From Phycisphaera sp. (lineage in GTDB: Bacteria > Planctomycetota > Phycisphaerae > Phycisphaerales > SM1A02): a DNA stretch of 64,000 nucleotides. A model generated the notes under the pieces. The model saw nothing but the letters and a program-made list of their open reading frames with translations, was not told where the DNA came from and made no database searches. Position numbers and translations under genes: made by a program. The stretch covers positions 1 to 64,000 of the forward strand of contig WGMP01000047.1 of the NCBI GenBank assembly GCA_016124975.1, given 5' to 3'. This document shows positions 51,546-59,322 of the stretch, one piece after another. How positions within the stretch are numbered: position 1 is the stretch's first letter; every line of letters starts with the position of its first letter.

Positions 51546-53468
51546 CTATCGCGCGGGCGCAGGCCGCGGCGCAGGCTCGGGCCTTCGCCCGCCGCCAGCG
51601 CCCGCTGCGCCGTCTCCCGAGACGCCCGGCGTCTCCGCATGGCCGCGCGTGCGCAGGTAGTCCGCGATCTCGCGGTTGAACCTGAGCCGCGCGTGCACCC
51701 GCGTCGAAACATCGTCGAGCCCCTCGACGAGGTCGATCGCGCTGCGCATGGGTAGATCCTGCCTGCCCGCGCGCCGCTCGGCCGCGAGCCACGCATCGAC
51801 GCGGGCCGCGAGCCCCGCCGCCGCGAGATGCCGCGCGCGGTCGTCGCGCGTGCCGCACACGATGCGCACCCGCTCGGCGATGATCGGGCCGACGCGCGCA
51901 GGTTCGCGCAGGAAGCGCCGTGCGACATCTCGCGCGGCCCACGACTCCGCCACGACGAGGTCAACCTCGCCCGTCTCGCGGTCGACGAGCGCGCGCGGCG
52001 TGCGCCGCGCGAGGTCGAACGGCGACCACATGGACGCAAGCTCGTGCCAGAAGAGCCCTGATCGACCGCTCGGGTCGAGCGCCGCCTCGAGCGCGAACTC
52101 CTCGCGCATCGTCAGGCGCACGAGGTCGTCGTCGGGCCCGAGGATCGCGCGCACGGCGGCCGTCTCGTTCCCGAGCCCGTCTGTGAAGAGGTTCGCGTCC
52201 GTGTAGAGGTCGCGACCCGCAAGCGCCGCAAGGTCGAGGTAGCTCGGCGCGCTCGCGAAGGCTGCACCGAAGGTCGCGGGCGCCTCGATCGCGAGGTCGA
52301 CCGCCGACCATCCGCCGTGTCCATGGCCGACGACGACGCGGGCGTCCGCCGATGGGATCAGCCGGAAGCGCTGCTCGAGATGCGGGATGAACTCCTCGAC
52401 GAGCGCCCGCAGGCGGGGGCCATGCGTCTCGCTGTCTGTGAATCCCGCATGGCCCCACGGCGTTTCGGTGCGGAGATAGACCCAGACCGCCTGCGGCATC
52501 GTCGCGCGCGCCTCGGGCGTCGGCACGATGCGCGCGAGCTCGAACGCATCCTCCCACGCGTCGGGTCTGTCGCCGATCACATAGATCGTGGGCCAGCGGC
52601 GCCTCGGGAAGGCGAGGTCGTCGTAGCCGTAGGGGAAGACGACGAGCGCCTCGATGTCCTCCGCAAGCGTGTCCGCGCGCGCAGCGTCGCCCGTGGCGGT
52701 GGCGCGTCCATGTGCGCGGAGGAGGGCGCTCGGATGCCGCACGAGCGCGAGACCCCGCGCGTCGGCCAAGGAGCCTGGCTCCACGGGGGCGCGCGCACGG
52801 ACCTGCCGCGTGAGGTCGAGCCTGATCTCGTCGAACCGATCAGGTGCAAGGTCGACCGTCACGACCTCGGACGCGAGGTTCCCCGCGCCGAGGTGCCCTG
52901 CGGTACGACGATCGATGTCGAGGACGGCCTGCGCGCGCCAGCGCCCCGAGAGCTCGGCGAGCCGATGGGTGGAGACAAGGCCCGCCGTGGCCGCCTCGCC
53001 TCGAGAGGAACCTGTCACGAGGGCGAGCTCCCCGCCAGGTGCCGACTCCGCCGCGATCGGAATCGAGGCGACCACGGCGCGGTGGTCAAGCGGGGGGCCC
53101 GCAGCGGGCTCGATCCCTGCGAAGCGGGGCTCATCGGGAAGCAGGAAGACGATGAGCCGACCTCGCAGCGACTCGCGGGCGATCGGGGCGTCGGGGGCGG
53201 CGGCAGGCGTCGCCCCGCCCGTGCCCGGCGGGGTGTCGTCGGCGGCGGGCGTGCTCTCGGGTTCGCTCCCAAGCGCAGCCTCGACCGCGATCCTGACGAG
53301 ATATCGGTCCTGCACCGCCACGAACGCTGGGATCTCTGCCTTCGGCGGGGTCTCGGCGCGGTCCGAAGCGTTCTGCGCAGGGGCCGTGGCGGCGCCCCAC
53401 GCGCACGCCGCGACGAGTGCCGCACACGCGCCGCCAGCCATGAGATTGAGGGGGTTCTTCCGCTGCAT
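51546..53468 (-). CDS. Exported esterase-fold protein lacking the nucleophile serine
   Basis: A 640-residue exported protein: signal peptide (NPLNLMAGGACAALVAACAWGAATAPAQ), an Ala/Pro-rich N-terminal half, then an alpha/beta-hydrolase domain resembling esterase D / enterochelin esterase-like enzymes (RWPTIYVIGD..., AVWVYLRTETPWGHAGFTDSETHGPRLRALVEEFIPHLEQRFRLI). Where such enzymes have GHSMGG, this protein has GHGHGG (381-386): glycine 383 replaces the nucleophile serine, as the DNA confirms. It may be a non-catalytic binding protein. It is convergent with the transketolase-like gene and divergent from the DUF4097-like lipoprotein gene. Confidence 0.85.
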   Translation of the reverse strand: MQRKNPLNLMAGGACAALVAACAWGAATAPAQNASDRAETPPKAEIPAFVAVQDRYLVRIAVEAALGSEPESTPAADDTPPGTGGATPAAAPDAPIARESLRGRLIVFLLPDEPRFAGIEPAAGPPLDHRAVVASIPIAAESAPGGELALVTGSSRGEAATAGLVSTHRLAELSGRWRAQAVLDIDRRTAGHLGAGNLASEVVTVDLAPDRFDEIRLDLTRQVRARAPVEPGSLADARGLALVRHPSALLRAHGRATATGDAARADTLAEDIEALVVFPYGYDDLAFPRRRWPTIYVIGDRPDAWEDAFELARIVPTPEARATMPQAVWVYLRTETPWGHAGFTDSETHGPRLRALVEEFIPHLEQRFRLIPSADARVVVGHGHGGWSAVDLAIEAPATFGAAFASAPSYLDLAALAGRDLYTDANLFTDGLGNETAAVRAILGPDDDLVRLTMREEFALEAALDPSGRSGLFWHELASMWSPFDLARRTPRALVDRETGEVDLVVAESWAARDVARRFLREPARVGPIIAERVRIVCGTRDDRARHLAAAGLAARVDAWLAAERRAGRQDLPMRSAIDLVEGLDDVSTRVHARLRFNREIADYLRTRGHAETPGVSGDGAAGAGGGRRPEPAPRPAPAR

Positions 53469-53680
53469 GCGTTGATCGACTCCCGCCTCAGATGCCGATA
53501 CACCCGTGCCTGTTGGCGCCCGCGCCGTCGTACACGCCCGTCGTCGGGCCGCTGCGCCGGGTGGCGCGTCGGGTGGCGCGTCGGCGAACCGCACCGATCC
53601 GTTGCGCGAACGAGTCCGCTCGGCGCACGGCGTCGAGGGGCGGGTGAGGGAACGAGTCGAAGGATGAATGGAGTAGAAGC

Positions 53681-54580
53681 ATGGTGAACCGACCGCTCCG
53701 AGCACTTCCGTCGTCTTGCATCGCGTTCGCGTGGATGCCTGTCGCCGTGCTTCCCGCCGCCCTCGCGGCGCTCCTCGCCCTCGCAGGGCTCTCGGCGTGC
53801 GCCCCGCATCGTACGCTCGAAGACGAGATCGTCCGCTCCGGCCAGGCGGTGGGCGACGCCGCACGGTGGCGCACCTTCGATACCGAGGAGCCGCTCGAGT
53901 TGAAGACCACGGGCGCCCTCGCGGTCGAGGTCGACAACTTCGCGGGGCCCGTCGTCATCCGCGCCGACCGCAAGGTGGAACGCACCTTCGTCGAGGTCCG
54001 TCGGGTGGCGAACCACGGCCTCGGACGCTGGAACGAGTCGTGGGACGCGCTCGAAACCGCGCAGTGGACCGCCACGCTCGAGCCGAGGACCGGGGGCGGC
54101 GAGACGCTCCTGATCCGCACCGACACCCCCGACGCGGAGAAGCACTTCCAGAGCATGGAGATCCTCGTGGTCACGCCCGCGCTCGACACCGTGAAGGTGC
54201 GCTCGACGCGCGGCGGCGTGACCGTGATCGAGAACCGCGGGGTCGTCGACATCGAGACGACGCGCGGCGATGTGCGCGTGATGACGCCGTGGCCAATGAC
54301 GGGCCCAATGACCGTCGTCACAAGCGAGGGATCGATCGACTATCGCGTGCGCGGCGAGTCGCGCGGCGTGTTCGACTGCGAGTCGCGCGGTGGCGAGGTG
54401 CGCCAGCGGGCGGAGTTCGGCAAGTGGATCGCGCTCGACAAGGGCAACGACCACGACCGTTTCCGCGCAGTCCTGAACGACGGCACGAACCCCGTGGTCC
54501 TTCGCACGACCGAGCAGCCGATCCGCGTCGCGGTCGTGCCCGATCCGACGAAGGTCGGGCCGATCATCCGCGATCCGTGA
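53681..54580 (+). CDS. DUF4097-like lipoprotein
   Basis: A 299-residue protein with a long N-terminal signal (VLPAALAALLALAGLSAC) whose lipobox LSAC gives Cys at about 40. The rest is beta-rich with repeated strands of the kind seen in DUF4097/DUF2807 putative adhesins: LAVEVDNFAGPVVIRADRK, LDTVKVRSTRGGVTVIENRGVVDIETTRGDVRV, TVVTSEGSIDYRVRGESRGVFDCESRGGEV. These regular strands suggest a beta-helix. Function is unknown. ATG 53681 is used. A perfect hairpin lies just after the stop, followed by rlmE. Confidence 0.8.
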   Translation: MVNRPLRALPSSCIAFAWMPVAVLPAALAALLALAGLSACAPHRTLEDEIVRSGQAVGDAARWRTFDTEEPLELKTTGALAVEVDNFAGPVVIRADRKVERTFVEVRRVANHGLGRWNESWDALETAQWTATLEPRTGGGETLLIRTDTPDAEKHFQSMEILVVTPALDTVKVRSTRGGVTVIENRGVVDIETTRGDVRVMTPWPMTGPMTVVTSEGSIDYRVRGESRGVFDCESRGGEVRQRAEFGKWIALDKGNDHDRFRAVLNDGTNPVVLRTTEQPIRVAVVPDPTKVGPIIRDP

Positions 54581-54587
54581 TTGGAGC

Positions 54588-54612
54588 GGCCGCCGCTGCG
54601 GCGGCGGCCTTT
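54588..54612 (+). terminator. Putative terminator of the DUF4097-like gene
   Basis: GGCCGCCGC (54588-54596) pairs perfectly with GCGGCGGCC (54601-54609) around TGCG, followed by TTT. It starts 8 bp after the stop codon. Confidence 0.75.
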
Positions 54613-54706
54613 GGCGTGCATGGTGCGTCGACGGCGAGGACGGACGCGTCCCGCGGTTTCCGTCCGTCGTCGGCCTGCGCGTCCGACTCCGCTACCATCA
54701 CGGGCT

Positions 54707-55354
54707 GTGAAGGAAGTCCAAGACCACTGGTTTCGCCTCGCCAAGGAAGAAGGCTATCGCTCTCGCGCGGCCTACAAGCTGATCGACATCGACGACCGCA
54801 AGCGCCTCCTCAGGAGGGGCGCGCGCGTGCTCGACGCGGGCGCGGCGCCGGGAAGCTGGGCGCAGGTCGCTGCGGCGCGCGTCGGACCGAAGGGCGAGGT
54901 GGTCGCGGTCGATCTCAAGCAGATCAACGGCGGCGGTTACCCGCCCAATGTGCACCTCATCCAGGCCGACCTCCGCGAGCTCACGCTCGACGACTTCGGC
55001 GGCCGTCCATTCGACTGCATCATCTCCGACATGGCGCCCGACACGACGGGCGACCCGATGGGCGACGCGATGCGCTCGGCGCGGCTCTGCCACGACCTCC
55101 TCGACCGCGCGGTCGAGTGGCTTCGCCCGGGCGGCAACCTGACCATGAAGGTCTTCGAGGGCGGCGAGTACCCCGAGCTCCTCAAGCGCGCGGGCCGCAT
55201 GTTCGAGGAGGCCAAGGGCTACAAGCCGCGGGCGTCGCGCGCAGAGAGCGTCGAGATGTTCGTCGTCTGCCTCGGATACCGCGGCAACGACGGCCGCGTG
55301 CCCACCGCGGAAGACGCGCTGCTTCCGAAGCGCAAGCCTTCCAAAGGTTGGTAG
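54707..55354 (+). CDS. rlmE: 23S rRNA 2'-O-methyltransferase RlmE (FtsJ)
   Basis: A 215-residue RlmE/FtsJ protein that methylates the 2'-O of U2552 in 23S rRNA. The K-D-K-E tetrad is visible: Lys24 (RSRAAYKL), Asp108 (CIISDMAP), Lys148 (LTMKVF) and Glu183 (SVEMF). The SAM-binding motif is VLDAGAAPGSWAQVAA. GTG 54707 is chosen because the family-typical VQDHWFRLAKEEGYRSRAAYK starts just after it; an in-frame upstream extension is arginine-rich. The stop codon lies in the first copy of a 14-bp tandem repeat. Confidence 0.96.
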   Translation: MKEVQDHWFRLAKEEGYRSRAAYKLIDIDDRKRLLRRGARVLDAGAAPGSWAQVAAARVGPKGEVVAVDLKQINGGGYPPNVHLIQADLRELTLDDFGGRPFDCIISDMAPDTTGDPMGDAMRSARLCHDLLDRAVEWLRPGGNLTMKVFEGGEYPELLKRAGRMFEEAKGYKPRASRAESVEMFVVCLGYRGNDGRVPTAEDALLPKRKPSKGW

Positions 55355-55389
55355 CGTCGGGTTGGTAGCGTCGGGTTGGTAGCAGTCGG
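55346..55389. repeat. 14-bp tandem repeat (3 copies) over the rlmE stop codon
   Basis: GGTTGGTAGCGTCG occurs at 55346-55359 and 55360-55373, and again from 55374 in the form GGTTGGTAGCAGTCGG. The rlmE stop TAG (55352-55354) recurs at 55366 and 55380, so stops fall in all three plus-strand frames. Confidence 0.92.
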
Positions 55390-55589
55390 GCAGGAGGGCG
55401 TCCGCGCGTTTGGCGAGAGGCGCTTGGCGGGGGCCGCCGCGCGGTGCGCGAGACCCACGCAGGTCCTGCGCGCGTTCGGTCGATCCTGCGCCTTTGCTCC
55501 ACGCCGACCCGCCCCTCGACCCTCGTGCGCCGAGGCACGGCGCTTGCATGTCGACTCCCGCGGTGATCTCGCCGCATCAGGAGCGAACC

Positions 55590-56792
55590 ATGCAAGTCAA
55601 CAACGCATCCCTGCAGTCGAAGACCATGTTCCCGCTCGCGCGGAAGCCTGTGGCCCCCACGGCGGCGTACGCGAAGCCGACCCCGACGGCGTCCGCGCCC
55701 GTCGGACAGATTCCAATCGACGGCAGCGCCCCGACCAAGATCACGCTCGCCCCAGGCGCGAAGCCCCCGCCGGTCGATGCAAACACGATCCTGCAGAACT
55801 GGGGCACCTCGAACAGCCTCGCGGACCTCAATGTTGACGGCATCGTCGACGCGCAGGACCTCGCGATGGTGCTCAACACGCCGGGAAGTACGGGCGGCGG
55901 CGATGGCGGCGTCGCGAGCGTCGACGACGGCTGGTCGGGCGTGACGGGCGGCGACCAGAACGGCGACGGCATGGTCGACGCGCAGGACCTCGCGATCACG
56001 CTGAACAACGCGCAGGGCGGCTCCGGCGACGACGGCTGGTCGGGCGTGACGGGCGGCGACCACAACGGCGACGGCGCGGTCGACGCGCAGGATCTCGCGA
56101 TCGCACTGAACAACGCGCAGGGCGGCTCCGGCGACGACGGATGGTCGGGCGTGACGGGCGGCGACCTGAACGGCGACGGCGCGATCGACGCGCAGGATCT
56201 CGCGATCTCCCTGAACAACGCTCAGCCCGCAGGTGGCGGCGACGGCTGGTCCGACCTCACGGGCGGCGACCAGAACGGCGACGGCACCGTGGACGCGCTC
56301 GATCTCGCCATCTCGCTGAACGGCCCGCAGCAGAAGCAGGCCATGGCCTTCGTGGACGGCGATCCTGACCTCGTCGGCAACGCCGCGACCGTGGCGACGA
56401 ACGCGGCAGGCGGAGCGCCGTCCGCGCCCGCCCGTGCGATCGACGAGGTGGTCGGCGGCGTCTTCAAGATGTTCGATGGAGACCGCGATGGCGTGCTGGT
56501 GCCGGAGGATCTCTCCGAGACACCCTCGCTCTTCAAGCGCTTCGACGCCGATGCAAGCGGCACCATCACGCGCGAGGAACTCACGAAGGGCCTGCTCGAG
56601 GAGTTCGACCGCTTCTCGGCCGCACGCTCCGATGCAGATCCGTCCACATTCAGCAAGCGATGGCTCGATGTGTTCGCGGGCCTGCGGCGCACGCCCGACT
56701 ACATGGCCTACCAGAAGCTGGGCGAACTCTTCGGCCAGCCTGGCGGCCTGAACCCTCAGACGGCTTCCACGATCCTGTCCGCGAAGGCATGA
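55590..56792 (+). CDS. Dockerin-like/EF-hand calcium-binding repeat protein
   Basis: A 400-residue protein with no signal peptide or membrane helix. After a Pro/Ala-rich N terminus come one degenerate and four near-perfect 35-residue repeats containing dockerin-like calcium loops (DQNGDGMVDAQDLAITLNN; LNGDGAIDAQDLAISLNN). In DNA the unit is 105 bp, with copies at about 55929, 56034, 56139 and 56244. Two further EF-hand loops follow (MFDGDRDGVLVPEDLSE; RFDADASGTITREELTKGL). ATG 55590 with an upstream CAGGAG is preferred; ATG 55548 would add 14 residues. It probably binds calcium; a cohesin partner is not seen. An intrinsic terminator follows. Confidence 0.8.
   Translation: MQVNNASLQSKTMFPLARKPVAPTAAYAKPTPTASAPVGQIPIDGSAPTKITLAPGAKPPPVDANTILQNWGTSNSLADLNVDGIVDAQDLAMVLNTPGSTGGGDGGVASVDDGWSGVTGGDQNGDGMVDAQDLAITLNNAQGGSGDDGWSGVTGGDHNGDGAVDAQDLAIALNNAQGGSGDDGWSGVTGGDLNGDGAIDAQDLAISLNNAQPAGGGDGWSDLTGGDQNGDGTVDALDLAISLNGPQQKQAMAFVDGDPDLVGNAATVATNAAGGAPSAPARAIDEVVGGVFKMFDGDRDGVLVPEDLSETPSLFKRFDADASGTITREELTKGLLEEFDRFSAARSDADPSTFSKRWLDVFAGLRRTPDYMAYQKLGELFGQPGGLNPQTASTILSAKA
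55929..56348. repeat. 105-bp in-frame tandem repeat inside the dockerin-like gene
   Basis: The start GGNTGGTCGG recurs at 55929, 56034, 56139 and 56244, a period of 105 bp (35 codons). The first three copies are nearly identical, the fourth slightly diverged, suggesting recent expansion. Confidence 0.9.
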
Positions 56793-56819
56793 ATTGAGCC
56801 ATGTCCTTCGTCTCGAACC

Positions 56820-56844
56820 AGCCCGCGGCAGGATGCCGCGGGCT
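56820..56844 (+). terminator. Intrinsic terminator of the dockerin-like gene
   Basis: AGCCCGCGGCA (56820-56830) pairs perfectly with TGCCGCGGGCT (56834-56844) around GGA, followed by GTTCTC. It lies 28 bp after the stop. Confidence 0.85.
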
Positions 56845-56931
56845 GTTCTCATGGTCGTGACGGAAAATCGCGGGTCGGCGCGGAATCGCACAACCTTCGT
56901 CGTCGCGCCGCGTAGAAGACAGTGACCTCGC

Positions 56932-56985
56932 GACTCGGTTCAGGCTGCGGCGTCTGGGACTCCGCCGCACGCCACGAACCGAGTC
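56932..56985. other. Bulged long hairpin, possible small RNA or termination structure
   Basis: GACTCGGTTC (56932-56941) pairs with GAACCGAGTC (56976-56985), and inside it GCGGCG (56947-56952) pairs with CGCCGC (56963-56968). It could be part of a small RNA; no known class is recognised. Confidence 0.4.
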
Positions 56986-57114
56986 TCGTCGAGGTCGTTC
57001 GCAGGGCGGAGCCATCGAGGCTGAACGAGAAGAGACGCCGCGCTGCACGGTTCTCCGTGGTGTTCTCTTGTCGCCGCATCCTCTTGGTTCTCGCCGATTT
57101 TCTCCTTCTCTCGT

Positions 57115-57145
57115 GCCACACGCCGGCTTTCCGCCGGCGTGTGGC
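57115..57145. terminator. Bidirectional-type hairpin between convergent genes
   Basis: GCCACACGCCGGC (57115-57127) pairs perfectly with GCCGGCGTGTGGC (57133-57145) around TTTCC. It is followed by GTTTC on the plus strand. It may serve either flanking gene, though it is 96 bp from the dapL stop. Confidence 0.6.
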
Positions 57146-57160
57146 GTTTCTGCGCGAGAT

Positions 57161-57218
57161 CTGCGGCGCGCTAGGAGCATCTGCGGCGCGCTAGGAGCGT
57201 CTGCGGCGCGCTGGCAGC
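57161..57218. repeat. 20-bp tandem repeat after the dapL gene
   Basis: CTGCGGCGCGCTAGGAGCAT occurs at 57161, 57181 (ending GT) and 57201 (CTGGCAGC variant). It lies about 22 bp beyond the dapL stop (57241-57243, minus strand). On the minus strand the first two copies carry TAG. Confidence 0.85.
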
Positions 57219-57240
57219 GCGCCGCGCGACCCGCGACGCG

Positions 57241-58488
57241 TCAACGCGCCAGCAGCGCGCGCATCCTCCGCACGACCTCCTCGACGTTCGCGCGCGAGTT
57301 GAAGGCGCTGATGCGGAAGTAGCCCTCGCCGCAGCGGCCAAAGCCAGCGCCTGGCGTCGTCACCACGCGCGCCTGGCGCAGCAGGTGGTCGAAGAAGCCC
57401 CAGCTGTCAAGCCCATCGGGTACGCGGCACCAGACATAGGGCGCATGCTCGCCGCCCCAGGTGCGCAGGCCCGCCGCCGCGCAACCCTCGCGCAGGATGC
57501 GCGCGTTCTCCATGTAGTGGTCGACGAGCGCCGCCACCTCGCGCCGCCCGTCCACGGTGTAGAGCGCCTCGGCGCCGCGCTGGACTGCATAGCTCACGCC
57601 GTTCGAGCGCGTGTTCCAGCGGCGTGTCCAGAGCGGATGGAGCGCGACGGCGTCGCCCGCGCGCGTGTAGGCCTTCAGCTCCTTGGGAACGACCGTGTAG
57701 CCGCAGCGGACGCCCGTGAATCCGCCCGACTTCGAGAAGCTGCGGAACTCGACCGCGCACTCGCGTGCGCCTGCGATCTCGAAGATCGACTTCGGTGCGT
57801 CGCCGCGGTTGTACGCCTCGTAGGCGGCGTCCCAGAAGATGATGCTGCGGTGGGCGCGCGCATACTCGACCCAGCGCGTGGCGCGGGTGCGGTCCATCAC
57901 GGTCCCCGTCGGGTTGTTCGGGCTGCAGAGGTAGATGATGTCGGGCGCCGCGGCCGAGGCGTCGGGCACATCGACGAGGAACCCGTTCGCCTCCGTGGCG
58001 GGGAGATAGAGGATCCCCTCGTAGCCTCCGCCTGCGAGCGCTGCGCCCGTGTTGCCGAACATCACGTTCGCGTCGACATACGCGGGATAGACCGGGTCGC
58101 TCACGGCGATGCGGTTGCCCGTGCCGAGGATCTCGAGGATGTTGCCGCAGTCGCCCTTCGAGCCGTCGGAGAGGAAGATCTCGTCGTCGGCGACCGCGAT
58201 GCCGCGCGAGCGGAAGTCGCCCTCCGCGATCGCCGCGCGCACCGACTCGTATCCCGTCCCGGGTCCGTAGCCCTTGAAGGTCGCGCGATCGGCGAGCTCG
58301 GCGGTCGCCTGCTGCATGGCGCGCACGGCGCTTGGCGGAAGCGGCTCCGTCACATCGCCGATTCCGCAGCGGATGACCTCTCGCGCGTGCTCGGGGTGCG
58401 AGGCGGTGAACTCCGCGACGCGGCGGGCGATCTCGGGGAAGAGATAGCCTGCGGCGAGCTTCAGATAGTGTTCGTTGACGAGAGCCAT
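57241..58488 (-). CDS. dapL: LL-diaminopimelate aminotransferase
   Basis: A 415-residue class I PLP aminotransferase that converts tetrahydrodipicolinate directly to LL-diaminopimelate, bypassing succinylated or acetylated steps. The N terminus VNEHYLKLAAGYLFPEIARRV is a clear DapL signature. Others are GYGPGTGYESVRAAIA, LCSPNNPTGTVMDR, and the PLP lysine in SFSKSGGFTGVRCGY. Length is typical. It supplies both lysine and the wall precursor. The gene is divergent from the PmtA-like gene and preceded by no sugar-wall genes. A 20-bp tandem repeat follows the stop. Confidence 0.96.
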   Translation of the reverse strand: MALVNEHYLKLAAGYLFPEIARRVAEFTASHPEHAREVIRCGIGDVTEPLPPSAVRAMQQATAELADRATFKGYGPGTGYESVRAAIAEGDFRSRGIAVADDEIFLSDGSKGDCGNILEILGTGNRIAVSDPVYPAYVDANVMFGNTGAALAGGGYEGILYLPATEANGFLVDVPDASAAAPDIIYLCSPNNPTGTVMDRTRATRWVEYARAHRSIIFWDAAYEAYNRGDAPKSIFEIAGARECAVEFRSFSKSGGFTGVRCGYTVVPKELKAYTRAGDAVALHPLWTRRWNTRSNGVSYAVQRGAEALYTVDGRREVAALVDHYMENARILREGCAAAGLRTWGGEHAPYVWCRVPDGLDSWGFFDHLLRQARVVTTPGAGFGRCGEGYFRISAFNSRANVEEVVRRMRALLAR

Positions 58489-58620
58489 TGGTGCGTGAGT
58501 CTTCGAGAAAGTGTCTTCGTCGGCGGGTCGCCCCGCGCGGCGGCGGCACTGTACGGCCGCAGCGTCCTTCCGCGCGGCGCGCCTCCGCTCGCGCCGCAGT
58601 CGGTGTACCATCACGAGACT

Positions 58621-59322
58621 GTGCTTGAGTTCCTGACCGAAGCGCTCCGCAACTTCCGTTCGACAGGCGCCGTGTGGCCATCGTCGCCCGCGCTGGCGAA
58701 GGCGATGACGGCGCCGCTCTCGCAACTCACTGGCGAGCGACGCGTCCTCGAGGTCGGCCCTGGAACAGGGCCCTTCACGAAGTCCATCCTGCGCAAGCTG
58801 CGCGCGGGCGACCGCTTCGACCTCGTCGAGATCAACCCGACCTTCTGCCGCAAGCTCGAGCAGAGCCTGCTTGCGGCCTATCGCGCGCGTCACCCTTCGG
58901 TGGCGGTGCACCTGCACTGCGCGCCGATCGAGGAGGCGCCCGTCGAGGGGCCGTACGACCTCATCGTGTGCGGGCTTCCCTTCAACAACTTCCCGCCGAA
59001 GCTGATGCGGTCGATCTTCCGCCGCATGTTCGAGCTCCTGAAGCCCGAGGGCGAGCTCGTCTACTTCGAGTACGCGGGCGTGCGCGCGATGAAGACGCCT
59101 GTCCTCGACCGCGCGGGGCGCGCGCGCATGCGGCGCATCGGCGCGATCGGGAAGTCACTTCGCCGCAACCACGATGGCCGCAGCGAGCTGGTGCTCGCGA
59201 ACTTCCCGCCCGCGTTCGCCTATCACCTCGCGGGTGCGAAGAAGCCCGCCGCGCGCGCGCGCTCGTCGAGCGAGCATGCGGGAGCCCAGCGCAAGGCCTC
59301 GAAGGTCAAAGGACGGGCGTAA
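58621..59322 (+). CDS. PmtA-like SAM-dependent methyltransferase
   Basis: A 233-residue class I methyltransferase. The SAM motif is RRVLEVGPGTGPFTKSIL, and the acidic ribose-binding residue lies in FDLVEINPTF. CGLPFNNFPPKLMRSIFRRMFELLKPEGELVYFEYA resembles COG3963 phospholipid N-methyltransferases and related proteins. The C terminus is Lys/Ala-rich. GTG 58621 is chosen because it gives a natural short N terminus. The 3' end overlaps the M42 peptidase gene by 17 bp on the opposite strand. Lipid methylation is possible; the substrate is not shown by sequence. Confidence 0.82.
   Translation: MLEFLTEALRNFRSTGAVWPSSPALAKAMTAPLSQLTGERRVLEVGPGTGPFTKSILRKLRAGDRFDLVEINPTFCRKLEQSLLAAYRARHPSVAVHLHCAPIEEAPVEGPYDLIVCGLPFNNFPPKLMRSIFRRMFELLKPEGELVYFEYAGVRAMKTPVLDRAGRARMRRIGAIGKSLRRNHDGRSELVLANFPPAFAYHLAGAKKPAARARSSSEHAGAQRKASKVKGRA

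Larger units (their letters stand above)
56793..57240. other. Convergent intergenic region with several hairpins
   Basis: These 448 bp lie between two genes that end toward each other. They contain terminators at 56820-56844 and 57115-57145, a long bulged hairpin at 56932-56985 and a 20-bp tandem repeat at 57161-57218. ORFs on both strands here are Arg/Ser-rich and unlikely to be genes. The density of structure is unusual. Confidence 0.6.

Noticed and set aside
56849-57194. Small ORFs between the dockerin-like and dapL genes
   Set aside because: They overlap hairpins and a terminator, occur on both strands and have low-complexity Arg/Ser-rich products.
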